64,000 bases of DNA from an uncultured Pelagibacteraceae bacterium (lineage in GTDB: Bacteria > Pseudomonadota > Alphaproteobacteria > Pelagibacterales > Pelagibacteraceae): positions 1-64,000 of the forward strand of contig CACFTO010000003.1 in the NCBI GenBank assembly GCA_902569245.1, written 5' to 3'. Shown in pieces: positions 38,915-50,223 of this stretch; the first letter of the stretch is position 1, and every line of letters begins with the position of its first letter. Under the pieces are notes generated by a model, which saw only the letters and a list, made by a program, of their open reading frames with translations, was not told the DNA's origin and ran no database searches. The translations under genes and the position numbers were made by a program.

Positions 38915-39530
38915 TTTTAGTATCTGATGTTCCAGCTGAGACAATAAATTTTGACGCCTCTTCAAATGTCATATCTAAATATACAATCTCACTTTTAGGA
39001 AACATTAACAGAAAACCACTAGTTGGATTTGGAGTTGTAGGAACAAAAACATTAACTAATTCTGTATTAGTTTTTTTTGAAATTTCACCTTTATTTTCTT
39101 TTGTAGCAAAACCAACTGCCCATGTACCTTTTCTTGGATATTGAATTAAAACTACACTTTTTTTTGAACCTTTTTTCGGTGCAAAAGTCTCTGTCATTTG
39201 ACCAATTGCTGAATATATTGTTCTTAAAATTGGTATTTTTTTTAATAGGTCATTAAACAATTGTAAAACTTTTTTTCCAATGAAAGATAAAGAAAGGCCT
39301 CCTACAAGAGTTATAAATATTACAGATAATAAAATTTCTAAACCTGGAATAGCAAAGGGTAAATAACTATTCGGATTTATTCCTTGTGGAATTAATTTTG
39401 ATGAAATGGATATAAAAAATGTTGTGAGATATAATGTAATTCCAATTGGGACTAATACAACAATTCCTGTTATAAAGTAGTTTCTTAATCTTGCTATAAA
39501 TGAAATTCTTTTTCTTCTTAGTTTTGACAT
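38907..39530 (-). CDS. DUF502-family membrane protein
   Basis: NYFITGIVVLVPIGITLYLTTFF; KIPILRTIYSAIGQMTETF; VNVFVPTTPNPTSGFLLMFPKSEIVYLDMTFEEASKFIVSAG. Start set to MSKLRRKR. Confidence 0.88.
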   Translation of the reverse strand: MSKLRRKRISFIARLRNYFITGIVVLVPIGITLYLTTFFISISSKLIPQGINPNSYLPFAIPGLEILLSVIFITLVGGLSLSFIGKKVLQLFNDLLKKIPILRTIYSAIGQMTETFAPKKGSKKSVVLIQYPRKGTWAVGFATKENKGEISKKTNTELVNVFVPTTPNPTSGFLLMFPKSEIVYLDMTFEEASKFIVSAGTSDTKTK

Positions 39531-39576
39531 AACTTTAATTGATAATAAATTACATGTAATATAAATATAAAGAAAA

Positions 39577-40398
39577 GTGAATAGAAGAAATTTTATATAT
39601 TTAATAGGTTGTGGCTGTCTTTCTGCAGGTTTGCACGCATGTACCACTGCTCCAATCACAGATAGAAGACAATTAAAATTAATTCCAGAATCAAAATTAA
39701 ATGCACAAGCTGCTCAATTGTATGAAAAAGTAAAAAAACAAGCAAAATTAAGTGATGATAAAGAAAGTCTTGATAAAATTATTGCAATAGGATCAAAAAT
39801 TGAAATCTCTATATCAGAATACTTCTATAAAAATAATATTGATGATCCCACATCAAACTTTTCTTGGGAATATATTTTAATTGATAATAAAAAAGTTAAA
39901 AATGCATGGTGCATGCCAGGAGGAAAGATTGCTGTTTATACTGGTATGTTAGACATTACCAAAAATGATGATGGTTTAGCTGCTGTAATGGGACATGAAA
40001 TTGCTCACGCAGTTGCAAAACATTCAGTTGAAAGAGCAAGTAGATCAGTATTATTAAATACTACAACTGGAATAATAGACATTGCAACAGGTGGAAAATT
40101 ATCTCAAGTAAATAGAACAACGGGCATGAATACAGTTGGCTTATTATCCCAAATTGGAATAATGAATCCCTTTACAAGAAAACAAGAGAGTGAAGCTGAC
40201 TATTTAGGATTAATTTTTTCATCTTTATCTGGTTACGATATTAGAGAAACTACTAAAATATGGGAAAGAATGAAGAAAGCAAATAAAGGGAAGGAACCAC
40301 CTGAGTTTATGAGCACACATCCATCAAATGACAGGAGAATTCAACAAATTAACAATTGGACGAACGAAATTATATTAAAATACCCACCAATTGCCTAA
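39577..40398 (+). CDS. M48-family metalloprotease lipoprotein
   Basis: LIGCGCLSAGLHACTTAP; VMGHEIAHAVAKHSVERASR (HExxH); QESEADYLGLIFSSLSGYD; GTG start. Confidence 0.92.
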   Translation: MNRRNFIYLIGCGCLSAGLHACTTAPITDRRQLKLIPESKLNAQAAQLYEKVKKQAKLSDDKESLDKIIAIGSKIEISISEYFYKNNIDDPTSNFSWEYILIDNKKVKNAWCMPGGKIAVYTGMLDITKNDDGLAAVMGHEIAHAVAKHSVERASRSVLLNTTTGIIDIATGGKLSQVNRTTGMNTVGLLSQIGIMNPFTRKQESEADYLGLIFSSLSGYDIRETTKIWERMKKANKGKEPPEFMSTHPSNDRRIQQINNWTNEIILKYPPIA

Positions 40399-40403
40399 TG
40401 TGT

Positions 40404-40479
<76 letters not shown>

Positions 40480-40529
40480 AACACGAAAATTCTTATATTG
40501 ATTTTTTGATATTTGGCAATGGTTAAAAT

Positions 40530-41645
40530 TTACAAAATATTAATATACTTATCATGAAACTCCTCAAAAGTTCCCATTTTGATATTTTTTCGAATTTCGT
40601 ACATAAGTTCTTGGTAAAAATTTATATTGTTTAATGTTAAGATCATTGAAGCTAGCATCTCATTAGTATTATGAAGATGATTCAAATAATTTTTGGAGTA
40701 TTTGTTTAAGTCAAATTTAGTAACACTACTATCTAGAGGTGTATTATCTAGTTTATTTTCAGAGTTTCTTATTTGGATTCTGCCATTCCAAGTAAAAGCT
40801 AAACCAGTTCTTCCAGATCTTGTTGGAAGAACACAGTCAAACATATCTATGCCACGCTTAACTGCTCCCAATATATCAGAAGGAGTTCCTACACCCATTA
40901 AATATCTTGGTTTATCAATTGGTAATCTATCTTTAATACCATCTAACACGTCAAACATTTCTTTCTGAGTTTCTCCAACTGCAAGCCCACCGATAGCATA
41001 TCCATCAAATTCTATATCTATTAACTTATCAAGAGACTCATTTCTTAAATCCTTGAATAAGCCTCCTTGAACAATACCAAACAACGCTTTGTGAGGATTT
41101 TTTCCAAATTCTTCTTTAGACCTTTTTGCCCACTCTGAAGACAAATCCATTGAAATTTTTATTTTATTATAATCATTGGTATTTTTTGGACACTCATCCA
41201 TTACCATAACAATGTCTGAATTAAGTTTTTTTTGAACTCTAATACTTTCCTCAGGACTTAAAATGAAGGTTTTTCCATCAATATGTGATTGAAATATAGC
41301 TCCTTTAACTTTGTCAATTTTATTAAACTTAGACAAAGACATCACTTGATAACCACCTGAGTCTGTCAAAATAGGAAGCTTACAATTCATAAAATTATGT
41401 AAGCCACCGACTGCCTCTATCCTTTCTGTTCCAGGTCTAATCATTAAGTGATAAGTGTTAGAAAGAATTATTTCACTTCCTGTTTTAATAATATCATCAA
41501 TAAAAACACCTTTAACAGTAGCTTGGGTTCCTACTGGCATAAATGCAGGGGTATTAATTTCTCCACGATGTGTTTGAATTAATCCAACACGATAATTTTT
41601 ATTTTGATATTTTACGCTAAAAGAAAAATTCTTTATATCTTCCAT
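40530..41645 (-). CDS. tgt: tRNA-guanine transglycosylase
   Basis: GEINTPAFMPVGTQATVKG; LTDSGGYQVMSLSKFNKI; VMVMDECP; FGIVQGGLFKDLRNES; MFDCVLPTRSGRTGLAFT. Confidence 0.96.
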   Translation of the reverse strand: MEDIKNFSFSVKYQNKNYRVGLIQTHRGEINTPAFMPVGTQATVKGVFIDDIIKTGSEIILSNTYHLMIRPGTERIEAVGGLHNFMNCKLPILTDSGGYQVMSLSKFNKIDKVKGAIFQSHIDGKTFILSPEESIRVQKKLNSDIVMVMDECPKNTNDYNKIKISMDLSSEWAKRSKEEFGKNPHKALFGIVQGGLFKDLRNESLDKLIDIEFDGYAIGGLAVGETQKEMFDVLDGIKDRLPIDKPRYLMGVGTPSDILGAVKRGIDMFDCVLPTRSGRTGLAFTWNGRIQIRNSENKLDNTPLDSSVTKFDLNKYSKNYLNHLHNTNEMLASMILTLNNINFYQELMYEIRKNIKMGTFEEFHDKYINIL

Positions 41646-41655
41646 CCATTAAATT

Positions 41656-42213
41656 CTACTCAGATTTAAAGCTAATTATTTTATCTGGGTTAGAAACAGA
41701 TCCATTGGGTCCATCACCTTTTGTAATCATGTCAACAAACTCCATGCCTTCAATTACTTTTCCAAATACAGTATATTGTCTATCTAGATGCGGTGTAGGA
41801 CCAAAACATATAAAGAACTGACTGTTTGCACTATTCGGATCTGAAGATCTTGCCATGGATAACGTTCCTCTTTCATGAGGTAAATCATTAAACTCTTCTT
41901 TAAGATCTGGCATATCTGAACCACCCATGCCAGCTCTGCTTAAGTTAAAATCGTTAGAAGATGAATTTCCAAATTGAACATCTCCTGTTTGAGCCATAAA
42001 GCCGTCGATTACTCTGTGAAAAACAACACCGTCGTATTTTCCACTGTTAGCCAGTTCTGTTATTCTTTTAACATGGTTTGGGGCCACGTCTGGAAATAAT
42101 TCAATTTTTAAATCTCCATCTTTTAATTTTAGTATCATTGTATTCTCCTTTGCATTTAAAGCTGTTGTTAATAAAAATATTGATAAAAATAAAATACTTA
42201 TTTTTTTAAGCAT
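41656..42213 (-). CDS. Cyclophilin-type peptidyl-prolyl isomerase, exported
   Basis: VVFHRVIDGFMAQTGDVQFG; RGTLSMARSSDPNSANSQFFICFGPTPHLDRQYTVFGKVIEGMEFVD. Confidence 0.95.
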   Translation of the reverse strand: MLKKISILFLSIFLLTTALNAKENTMILKLKDGDLKIELFPDVAPNHVKRITELANSGKYDGVVFHRVIDGFMAQTGDVQFGNSSSNDFNLSRAGMGGSDMPDLKEEFNDLPHERGTLSMARSSDPNSANSQFFICFGPTPHLDRQYTVFGKVIEGMEFVDMITKGDGPNGSVSNPDKIISFKSE

Positions 42214-42700
42214 AAGCTTCTTTCAGTGACTTGATAGTACTTTTAGTTGTAAATTTTTTTAAATCACCCTTATGAAGGGCTATTTCTTTAACAAATCTCG
42301 ATGAAATAATTTGATTTTCAACATCAGACATAAGAAACACTGTTTCTACTTTGTTATTTAATTTTCTATTCATTCCAGCTAACTGAAACTCATATTCAAA
42401 ATCTGAAACAGCTCTTAAACCTCTTAGAATTAAGTTTGAATTGTATTTTTTACACAATTCTGTTGTAAGAGAATTGAATTTAATAACCTGAATTTTATTT
42501 TTTGAAAGTTTCAAGTCTCCATATAAAGCCTTTGAAACAATTTTTAATCTTTCATCTATTTGAAATAAAAAATTTTTCTCATTTCCATCTGATATACCGA
42601 CAATTATTTTGTCTGCTAATTTTAGAGCTTTTTTAATTACATCTATGTGGCCGTTTGTTATTGGATCAAATGTACCTGGATATATAGCTATATTTTTCAT
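42206..42700 (-). CDS. coaD: Phosphopantetheine adenylyltransferase
   Basis: AIYPGTFDPITNGHIDVIKKAL; LILRGLRAVSDFEYEFQLAGMNRKL; SSRFVKEIALHKGDL. Confidence 0.96.
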   Translation of the reverse strand: MKNIAIYPGTFDPITNGHIDVIKKALKLADKIIVGISDGNEKNFLFQIDERLKIVSKALYGDLKLSKNKIQVIKFNSLTTELCKKYNSNLILRGLRAVSDFEYEFQLAGMNRKLNNKVETVFLMSDVENQIISSRFVKEIALHKGDLKKFTTKSTIKSLKEAYA

Positions 42701-45282
42701 TAAACCAAATTATCATCTAATTTAATTGAAGAGACAACCTTTTCATCACCAGTTAATTTAATAATTCTTACTCCTTGGGTATTTCTTCCGGCAATTCTTA
42801 TTTCTGTCACTGCAGTTCTAATAACTCTACCTTTATTGGTAGAAATTAATATTTGATCACCTTCAAAAACAGGAAAAGATGAAGATACATTACCGTTTCT
42901 TGGGGAATTAACTATGCCAATTATTCCCTTTCCACCTCGATTTGTAACTCTAAAATCATAATGGGATGTTCTTTTTCCATAACCATTTTCTGTAATGGAT
43001 AAGATATATTTTTCTTTAGCTTTAACTTCAGATTTTTCATCTCTAGTCTTGCTTTTACTTTTTTTAATATTATCTTTATCAATTATAGATAACGAAACAA
43101 TTGTATCTTGTTCTGAAAGATTAATTCCCCTTATACCTTTAGATGATCTGCCCTTAAATACTCTAAGTTTTTTTGATTCAAACCTTATGCATTTACCAAA
43201 TTTTGTATTTAACATTATATCCTGATCATCTGTACATATTTTTACCCCAATAATCTTATCATCAGAGTCTAATTTCATTGCAATTTTTCCAGAAGCATTA
43301 ATAGAAGAAAAATCTTCTAAATTATTCTTTCTAATTTTCCCTTTGCTAGTTGCAAATATGATGTGCATATTTTTTTTATCAACATCTTCATCAGGAAAAG
43401 GCATAATTGAACTTATAGACTGATGGTTTTTTAAAGGTAATATATTAAAGAGAGATTTACCTTTAGAAGAAGCAGAACCTTCTGGTATTTTCCAGGCTTT
43501 AACTTTGTAAGCCAAACCCTCTGTTGAAAAGAATAATAGTGATGTATGTGTATCAACAGATAATGTCTGAACTACCGAGTCTTCTTCCCGTGTTTTAATT
43601 CCTGTTTTACCTTTACCACCCCTTTTTTGTTGTTTAACACCACTTAGGGCGCCTCTTTTTATATATCCTTGTAGTGTTATTGTTATAATAACTGACTCTT
43701 TTTGTATTGTTTCTTCTATGTCATAATTTAAAACAGCATCGATAATTTTTGTTCTTCTAGGAACCGAAAATTTGTCTTTTATCATCTGCAAATCATTGCT
43801 TATTACCCTTAATAGCTCGTTTTTGGAATTTATTATCTTTTTATACTTGGAAATCTCCTCAGCTAATTTTTTAATTTCTATCTCTATTTCGTTTATTCCT
43901 ATGGCAGTTAATTTTTGAAGTCTTAGTTCTAATATAGAGATTACTTGATTATTAGATAATACATATTTTCCTTTATAATTTTTACTATCAACTAATTTAA
44001 TAAGTTTTGATGCCTTGTTTATTTTCCAAGTTGTTTTTAAAAGAGAATTTTTTGCTTCCTCGGGATTTTTAGATGATCTAATTATTTTTATTACTTTATC
44101 AATATTTTCAACACTAACAGATAGTCCTAATAAAATATGAACTCTCTCTTCAGCTTTTTTAAGATCAAATTTAGTTCTTTTTATAACTACATCTTCTCTA
44201 AACTTTAAAAAGTTTTCTAAAAAATCTTTTAAATTACAAGTCTTTGGTTTTTGATCAACAATTGCTAAAGAATTAAATCCGAATGATGATTCTATTGATG
44301 TATATTTGTATAATTGTCTTTTGACAGTTTCAGGCTCAACATTTCTTCTTAAATCGATTGAAACTCTTATTCCCTCACTATTTGATTCATCTCTTATATC
44401 ACTTATACCCTCAATTTTTTTATCCCTTACTAGTTCTGCAATTCTTTCATTCAAGTTAGACTTATTAATTTGGTAAGGTATGGATGAGACAACAAGTCTA
44501 TCTTTACCATTTTTTAAATTTTCTACTGAAATTTCTCCACGAATTTTAAATGACCCTCTTCCAGTTTTGTAGCCTTGTTTAATTATATCTTTACCAATTA
44601 TTAATCCTCCTGTTGGAAAATCTGGACCTGGGATATGTTTCATTAGCTCATTAATTTTAATATCTTTGTTTTTAATTAAGGCTAAAGTGCCATCTACAAC
44701 CTCGCCCAAATTATGGGGCGGAATACTTGTCGCCATTCCGACAGCAATTCCACCTGCACCATTAACTAAAAGATTCGGATATTGAGCAGGTAATACAATG
44801 GGTTCTTGCTCTGTTTCATCATAATTACTTTTAAAAGATACGGTATTTTTTTCTATATCATCAATTAAAAACTGTGAAACTTTTGCAAGTTTAGTTTCAG
44901 TGTATCTCATTGCCGCTGGTGGATCTCCATCAATAGAACCAAAATTACCTTGTCCATCTACTAAAGGTAAGCTCATCGAAAATTCTTGGACCATTCTAAC
45001 TAAAGCATCATAAACAGCTTGATCTCCATGTGGATGATATTTACCAATAACATCTCCAACAATTCTTGCAGATTTTCTAAATTGTTTTGACCAATCAAAA
45101 CCACCTTTGTGCATGGCATAAATAATTCTTCTATGAACAGGTTTTAATCCATCTCTGACATCAGGTAATGCCCTACTTACTATAACGCTCATAGCGTAGG
45201 ACAAATATGAAGAACTCATCTCATCATACATTGAGATTGGTTTAATATTATTATTTATTTTTGGAATTTCGTTTTTTTCCAT
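42700..45282 (-). CDS. gyrA: DNA gyrase subunit A
   Basis: [61 protein letters not shown]. Confidence 0.97.
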   Translation of the reverse strand: MEKNEIPKINNNIKPISMYDEMSSSYLSYAMSVIVSRALPDVRDGLKPVHRRIIYAMHKGGFDWSKQFRKSARIVGDVIGKYHPHGDQAVYDALVRMVQEFSMSLPLVDGQGNFGSIDGDPPAAMRYTETKLAKVSQFLIDDIEKNTVSFKSNYDETEQEPIVLPAQYPNLLVNGAGGIAVGMATSIPPHNLGEVVDGTLALIKNKDIKINELMKHIPGPDFPTGGLIIGKDIIKQGYKTGRGSFKIRGEISVENLKNGKDRLVVSSIPYQINKSNLNERIAELVRDKKIEGISDIRDESNSEGIRVSIDLRRNVEPETVKRQLYKYTSIESSFGFNSLAIVDQKPKTCNLKDFLENFLKFREDVVIKRTKFDLKKAEERVHILLGLSVSVENIDKVIKIIRSSKNPEEAKNSLLKTTWKINKASKLIKLVDSKNYKGKYVLSNNQVISILELRLQKLTAIGINEIEIEIKKLAEEISKYKKIINSKNELLRVISNDLQMIKDKFSVPRRTKIIDAVLNYDIEETIQKESVIITITLQGYIKRGALSGVKQQKRGGKGKTGIKTREEDSVVQTLSVDTHTSLLFFSTEGLAYKVKAWKIPEGSASSKGKSLFNILPLKNHQSISSIMPFPDEDVDKKNMHIIFATSKGKIRKNNLEDFSSINASGKIAMKLDSDDKIIGVKICTDDQDIMLNTKFGKCIRFESKKLRVFKGRSSKGIRGINLSEQDTIVSLSIIDKDNIKKSKSKTRDEKSEVKAKEKYILSITENGYGKRTSHYDFRVTNRGGKGIIGIVNSPRNGNVSSSFPVFEGDQILISTNKGRVIRTAVTEIRIAGRNTQGVRIIKLTGDEKVVSSIKLDDNLV

Positions 45283-45287
45283 ATTAA

Positions 45288-45737
45288 TTAAAATGGAATA
45301 TCGTCGTCTAACCCACTTTGATCTGGTACAGGCGCATCATCAAAATTTTGTTTATTATCTTGTGATGAAATATTATTTTGATTACCGCCTCCAAGCATTG
45401 TTAATGATGAGTTATAACCTTGAATTAAAATTTCAGTTGAGTATTTGTCTTGACCACTTTGTTCATCTTTCCACTTTCTTGTTGAAAGTTGACCTTCAAC
45501 GTATACTTGTGCACCTTTTTTCAAATATTGCTGAACAACATTTACCAAACCTTCGTTAAAAACCACTATTCTATGCCACTCAGTCTTTTCTTTTTTTTCT
45601 CCTGTATTTTTATCTTTCCAGGACTGGCTTGTAGCTAGACTAAGTCTTGCAACGCTTTTACCATTCACCATTTGCTTAACTTCTGGATCTGCGCCCAAAC
45701 GACCAATTAATAATACTTTATTTAAACTACCAGCCAT
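45288..45737 (-). CDS. ssb: Single-stranded DNA-binding protein
   Basis: [53 protein letters not shown]; acidic C-terminal tip DDDIPF. Confidence 0.96.
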   Translation of the reverse strand: MAGSLNKVLLIGRLGADPEVKQMVNGKSVARLSLATSQSWKDKNTGEKKEKTEWHRIVVFNEGLVNVVQQYLKKGAQVYVEGQLSTRKWKDEQSGQDKYSTEILIQGYNSSLTMLGGGNQNNISSQDNKQNFDDAPVPDQSGLDDDIPF

Positions 45738-45818
45738 AATATTTTAATATTTAAGAATGATTATTATATCACTTATTAACTTGAATATTAATTTTATTAA
45801 TCTAAAGCAACAAAAATT

Positions 45819-48695
45819 ATGCTTAAAAAGATAGTTATTAAGGGCGCAAAAGAGCACAATTTAAAGAATATAACGCTTGAGATTCCAAAAGAAAAATTTG
45901 TAGTAATCACAGGTCTATCTGGATCAGGAAAATCCTCTTTAGCATTTGATACTGTTTATGCTGAAGGACAGAGACGATACGTTGAGAGCTTGTCAGCTTA
46001 TGCAAGACAGTTCTTAGATAAAATGAAAAAACCAAATGTAGATTTAATAGAAGGTTTAAGTCCAGCGATCTCAATTGAACAAAAAAACACATCAAAAAAT
46101 CCAAGATCCACAGTTGCAACAGTTACAGAAATTTATGACTACATGAGAGTTCTTTATGCAAGAGCTGGTATTCCCTACTCTCCATTTACAGGGCTACCGA
46201 TCACTTCTCAAACAATAAGTCAAATTGTTGACAAAATTAAAACACTGCCAAAAAAATCAACAATTTTTTTATATGCACCAGTTGTTAGAGGACGAAAAGG
46301 AGAATATAGAAAAGACATACTTGGCTACAAGAAAAGAGGATTTAGAAAAATTAAAGTTGATAATAAACTTTATGATATTGATGACGTTCCAGAATTAAAT
46401 AAAAAATTGAAACATGATATTGCAGTTCTTGTTGATAGAATTGTTTTAAATGCTTCATTAGGAAACAGGTTAGCTGAAAGTGTTGAAACAGCAGTTAACC
46501 TAGCAAATGGATTAATGTTTGTAGAATATGAAGATGAAACACTACCAAAAAAATTTAGAAAGACTGAAAATTTGATATTTTCAACTAAGTTTGCCTGTCC
46601 TGAAAGTGGTTTTACAATAGAAGAAATAGAACCAAGGCTTTTTTCTTTTAATAGCCCTTATGGTGCATGTGAAGAATGCGAGGGTATTGGTGTTAAATTA
46701 AATGTGGATCCAAAGTTAGTTGTGCCCGACGAAAAGAAAACAATTGCAGATGGAGCTATTGAGCCTTGGTCAAAGTCTTCCTCTTTGTACTATGCTCAAA
46801 CTTTAGCATCAATTTCGAAACATTATGGTTTCTCATTAAATGATAGGTGGTCAAAATTACCAAAAAAAATTAAAGATGTAATTTTATTTGGATCTGATGA
46901 AGAAGAAATCAAATTTTCATATGATGATGGATACGAAAAGTATTCACATAAAAAAACTTTCGAAGGGGTGGTTAATAATTTAGAAAGAAGATTTTTAGAA
47001 ACTGATAGTGATTGGAAAAGAGAAGAAATATCTCAATATCAATCAGATACAAAATGTGAAAGATGTAATGGGCATAGACTTAAAGATGAGGCTCTTTGTG
47101 TTAAAATTAATGAACTTAACATTAGTGAAGTAACCGAAAAATCTATATTTGACGCAAAGGAATGGTTTAGATCGCTTGAGACAAAATTAGATAAACGTCA
47201 ACTTAAAATTGCTCAGCATATTTTAAAAGAAATTAACGAAAGATTGAATTTTCTCTTAAATGTTGGTCTTGACTACTTAACTTTATCAAGAGAATCTGGA
47301 ACTTTGTCAGGTGGCGAAGCTCAGCGAATAAGACTGGCTTCACAGATAGGTTCTGGATTAACTGGAGTTTTATATGTTCTTGATGAACCATCTATTGGCT
47401 TACACCAAAAGGATAATGTTAAATTAATAAATGCATTAAAAAGACTTAGAGATTTAGGAAATACAGTCATAGTTGTAGAACATGATACTGAAACCATGGA
47501 AAATGCAGATCATATAATCGATCTTGGTCCAGAAGCTGGGAACAAAGGTGGCGAAGTAATCGCTCAAGGATCGTATAATGATATACTAAATAATAACGAC
47601 AGTATTACAGGAAGATACTTATCAAACAAAAGCTTCATACCGATACCAAGAACTAGAAGATTAGCTAAAAATGGAAGATTTTTAGAAATTAATGGGGCAA
47701 GTGGAAATAATTTAAACAACGTGAATCTTAAAATTCCACTTGGAAGTTTTACCTGTGTAACAGGTGTTTCAGGAAGTGGTAAATCAACATTAATACTTCA
47801 AACTCTTTACAATGCATTAAATCTTACTCTTAATAATAATAAATCAAGAAAAATTCCAAAACCATTTAGAGGATTTAAAGGTATTGAATTAGTCGATAAA
47901 ATTATAGATATAGATCAATCCCCTATTGGTAGAACTCCAAGATCTAATCCAGCAACTTATACTGGTGCGTTTGGTCCAATAAGAGACTGGTTCACAAATT
48001 TACCAGAGTCAAAAAGTAGAGGTTATAAACCTGGAAGATTTTCATTTAACGTTAAAGGTGGTAGATGTGAAGCTTGTGAGGGTGATGGAGTAATAACTTA
48101 TGAAATGCATTTTTTACCTGATGTATACATAACTTGTGATGAATGCAAAGGAACTAGATATAATAGGGAAACGCTAGAAATAAAATTTAAAGACAAAAGT
48201 ATTGCAGACGTTTTAAATATGACAGTAGATGAAGGGTGCGAATACTTTGAAAATATTTCTAATATAAAAACAAAATTACTTACACTTAAGAAAGTTGGAT
48301 TAGGATATATAAAAATTGGTCAACAAGCTACTACACTATCAGGTGGTGAAGCTCAAAGAATAAAGTTAGCAAAAGAATTGTCTAAAAGGTCAACTGGAAG
48401 AACAATATATATATTGGATGAGCCAACAACAGGACTACATCAACACGATATTAAAAAATTGTTAGAAATTTTACATACCTTTGTTGCAACTGGAAATACT
48501 GTTGTTGTTATCGAGCATAATTTAGATGTTATCAAGACAGCTGATTATATAGTCGATATGGGTCCAGATGGTGGTGTAAAGGGTGGAAATATCATAGCAG
48601 AGGGTAAACCTGAAGAAATTATTAATGTTAAAGATAGTTATACAGGTAAATTTTTAAAACCAATGTTGGACAATAAGTTCAAAAAAACTGCTTAA
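45819..48695 (+). CDS. uvrA: Excinuclease ABC subunit A
   Basis: [103 protein letters not shown]. Confidence 0.98.
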   Translation: MLKKIVIKGAKEHNLKNITLEIPKEKFVVITGLSGSGKSSLAFDTVYAEGQRRYVESLSAYARQFLDKMKKPNVDLIEGLSPAISIEQKNTSKNPRSTVATVTEIYDYMRVLYARAGIPYSPFTGLPITSQTISQIVDKIKTLPKKSTIFLYAPVVRGRKGEYRKDILGYKKRGFRKIKVDNKLYDIDDVPELNKKLKHDIAVLVDRIVLNASLGNRLAESVETAVNLANGLMFVEYEDETLPKKFRKTENLIFSTKFACPESGFTIEEIEPRLFSFNSPYGACEECEGIGVKLNVDPKLVVPDEKKTIADGAIEPWSKSSSLYYAQTLASISKHYGFSLNDRWSKLPKKIKDVILFGSDEEEIKFSYDDGYEKYSHKKTFEGVVNNLERRFLETDSDWKREEISQYQSDTKCERCNGHRLKDEALCVKINELNISEVTEKSIFDAKEWFRSLETKLDKRQLKIAQHILKEINERLNFLLNVGLDYLTLSRESGTLSGGEAQRIRLASQIGSGLTGVLYVLDEPSIGLHQKDNVKLINALKRLRDLGNTVIVVEHDTETMENADHIIDLGPEAGNKGGEVIAQGSYNDILNNNDSITGRYLSNKSFIPIPRTRRLAKNGRFLEINGASGNNLNNVNLKIPLGSFTCVTGVSGSGKSTLILQTLYNALNLTLNNNKSRKIPKPFRGFKGIELVDKIIDIDQSPIGRTPRSNPATYTGAFGPIRDWFTNLPESKSRGYKPGRFSFNVKGGRCEACEGDGVITYEMHFLPDVYITCDECKGTRYNRETLEIKFKDKSIADVLNMTVDEGCEYFENISNIKTKLLTLKKVGLGYIKIGQQATTLSGGEAQRIKLAKELSKRSTGRTIYILDEPTTGLHQHDIKKLLEILHTFVATGNTVVVIEHNLDVIKTADYIVDMGPDGGVKGGNIIAEGKPEEIINVKDSYTGKFLKPMLDNKFKKTA

Positions 48696-48720
48696 ATTTT
48701 TATTAAAAATGTTATAAATT

Positions 48721-49332
48721 ATGAATATTATGACTTCGATTCTTCAATCATTATCTAAAACAGTTCATATCTCTTTAGCTTTATCCATTTTGCTATTTTT
48801 GGGTTTATATTTTGGAAATGGCGGTTTTGACATCGACGTAGTTTTTTGGAGTTGGTTATTTAGATATATACATGTCATTGTTGCAATAATGTGGATAGGT
48901 TTACTATGGTATTTTAATTTTGTTCAAATACCAAACATGGCAAAAATACCAGACGAACAAAAACCAGCTATTGGAAAAGTTATAGCTCCTGCAGCCCTGT
49001 TTTGGTTTAGATGGGCAGCTTTAGTTACAGTAGTATCAGGTCTGATCTTAGCTTATTTAAACGGTTATGTTCATCAAGCTATGACATTAGGAATTGGATC
49101 AGGTGGTGGTAAAGCAACTGCTATAGGTATTGGCATGTGGTTAGGAATTATAATGGCATTTAATGTTTGGTTTGTAATATGGCCAAATCAGAAAAAAGCT
49201 TTAGGCATTATTGATGTTGAGGCTGATGTTAAAGCTAAATCTGCAAAAACAGCTATGTTATTTTCGAGAACAAATACGCTTCTATCTTTGCCAATGCTTC
49301 TGACGATGGTAATAGCACAAAATCTTTATTAA
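48721..49332 (+). CDS. Urate hydroxylase PuuD-like membrane domain protein
   Basis: DIDVVFWSWLFRYIHVIVAIMWIGLLWYFNFVQIP; WFRWAALVTVVSGLILA; FNVWFVIWPNQKKALG. No C-terminal cytochrome c domain. Confidence 0.65.
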   Translation: MNIMTSILQSLSKTVHISLALSILLFLGLYFGNGGFDIDVVFWSWLFRYIHVIVAIMWIGLLWYFNFVQIPNMAKIPDEQKPAIGKVIAPAALFWFRWAALVTVVSGLILAYLNGYVHQAMTLGIGSGGGKATAIGIGMWLGIIMAFNVWFVIWPNQKKALGIIDVEADVKAKSAKTAMLFSRTNTLLSLPMLLTMVIAQNLY

Positions 49333-50222
49333 TCTTTTTCCTCTTTAACTATTGTTCTTTGGCTGACATTCAGTGAAACTAAAATAGGATTTGCGATATA
49401 TATTGAAGAGTAAGTTCCAAAAATAACTCCTAATATCATTGCTAATGAAAATCCTTTTAGTATTTCACCACCAAAAAAGTAAATTGATAGCAGAGCTAAT
49501 AATGTAGTCACAGAAGTAATAATTGTTCTAGATAAAGTTTCATTAATTGAAATATTTGTTAAGTCAAAAATTTTAATATCAGAGTATTTTCTTAAATTTT
49601 CTCTCACTCTATCAAATATTACAACGGTATCATTCATAGAGTAACCAACAATAGTTAAAACAGCTGCAACTATAGAAAGATTTATCTCAAGTGAAAAAAT
49701 TGAGAATATACCCAATGTAATAATAACATCATGAAATATAGCCAAAATAGCACCTAAACTAAATTGCCATTCAAATCTTATCCAAATATACAATAGCATT
49801 GCTGCAAGCGACAAACTTATAGCTATAATTCCAGATTTTAAGAGTTCTGAGCTTACTTTAGGACCAACATTTTCTACTCTTCTAAATTCGACATCACCAA
49901 TAGAGCTAGATAATTTATTCTGAATATTTTTAATAAATTCAGGATCATTTGAATTTTGCTTTTCAAATTTAACAATAAAGTCTGTTTCATTGCCAAATTT
50001 TTTGACAGATACATCTCCTAAATTCATTTGATTAAAGCTGTCTCTAATAAGACTAATATTGTTAGTTTTATCTGTAGCTCTTAATTCAATTAACGTACCA
50101 CCTTTAAAATCAACACCATAATTTAATCCTTTAAAAATTAAAAATACTAAAGAAACAGCAATAAGAATTAATGATAATACATTAAATTGTCTATAAAATT
50201 TATTGAAAGAAATATTTGTCAT
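49329..50222 (-). CDS. secF: Protein translocase subunit SecF
   Basis: GLNYGVDFKGGTLIEL; GYSMNDTVVIFDRVREN; SVTTLLALLSIYFFGGEILKGFSLAMILGVIFGTYSSIYIA. Confidence 0.96.
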   Translation of the reverse strand: MTNISFNKFYRQFNVLSLILIAVSLVFLIFKGLNYGVDFKGGTLIELRATDKTNNISLIRDSFNQMNLGDVSVKKFGNETDFIVKFEKQNSNDPEFIKNIQNKLSSSIGDVEFRRVENVGPKVSSELLKSGIIAISLSLAAMLLYIWIRFEWQFSLGAILAIFHDVIITLGIFSIFSLEINLSIVAAVLTIVGYSMNDTVVIFDRVRENLRKYSDIKIFDLTNISINETLSRTIITSVTTLLALLSIYFFGGEILKGFSLAMILGVIFGTYSSIYIANPILVSLNVSQRTIVKEEKD

Positions 50223-50223
50223 T

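Noticed and set aside
45738-45818. LexA/SOS box between ssb and uvrA
   Set aside because: No GTTC-N7-GTTC or equivalent palindrome was found in the gap.
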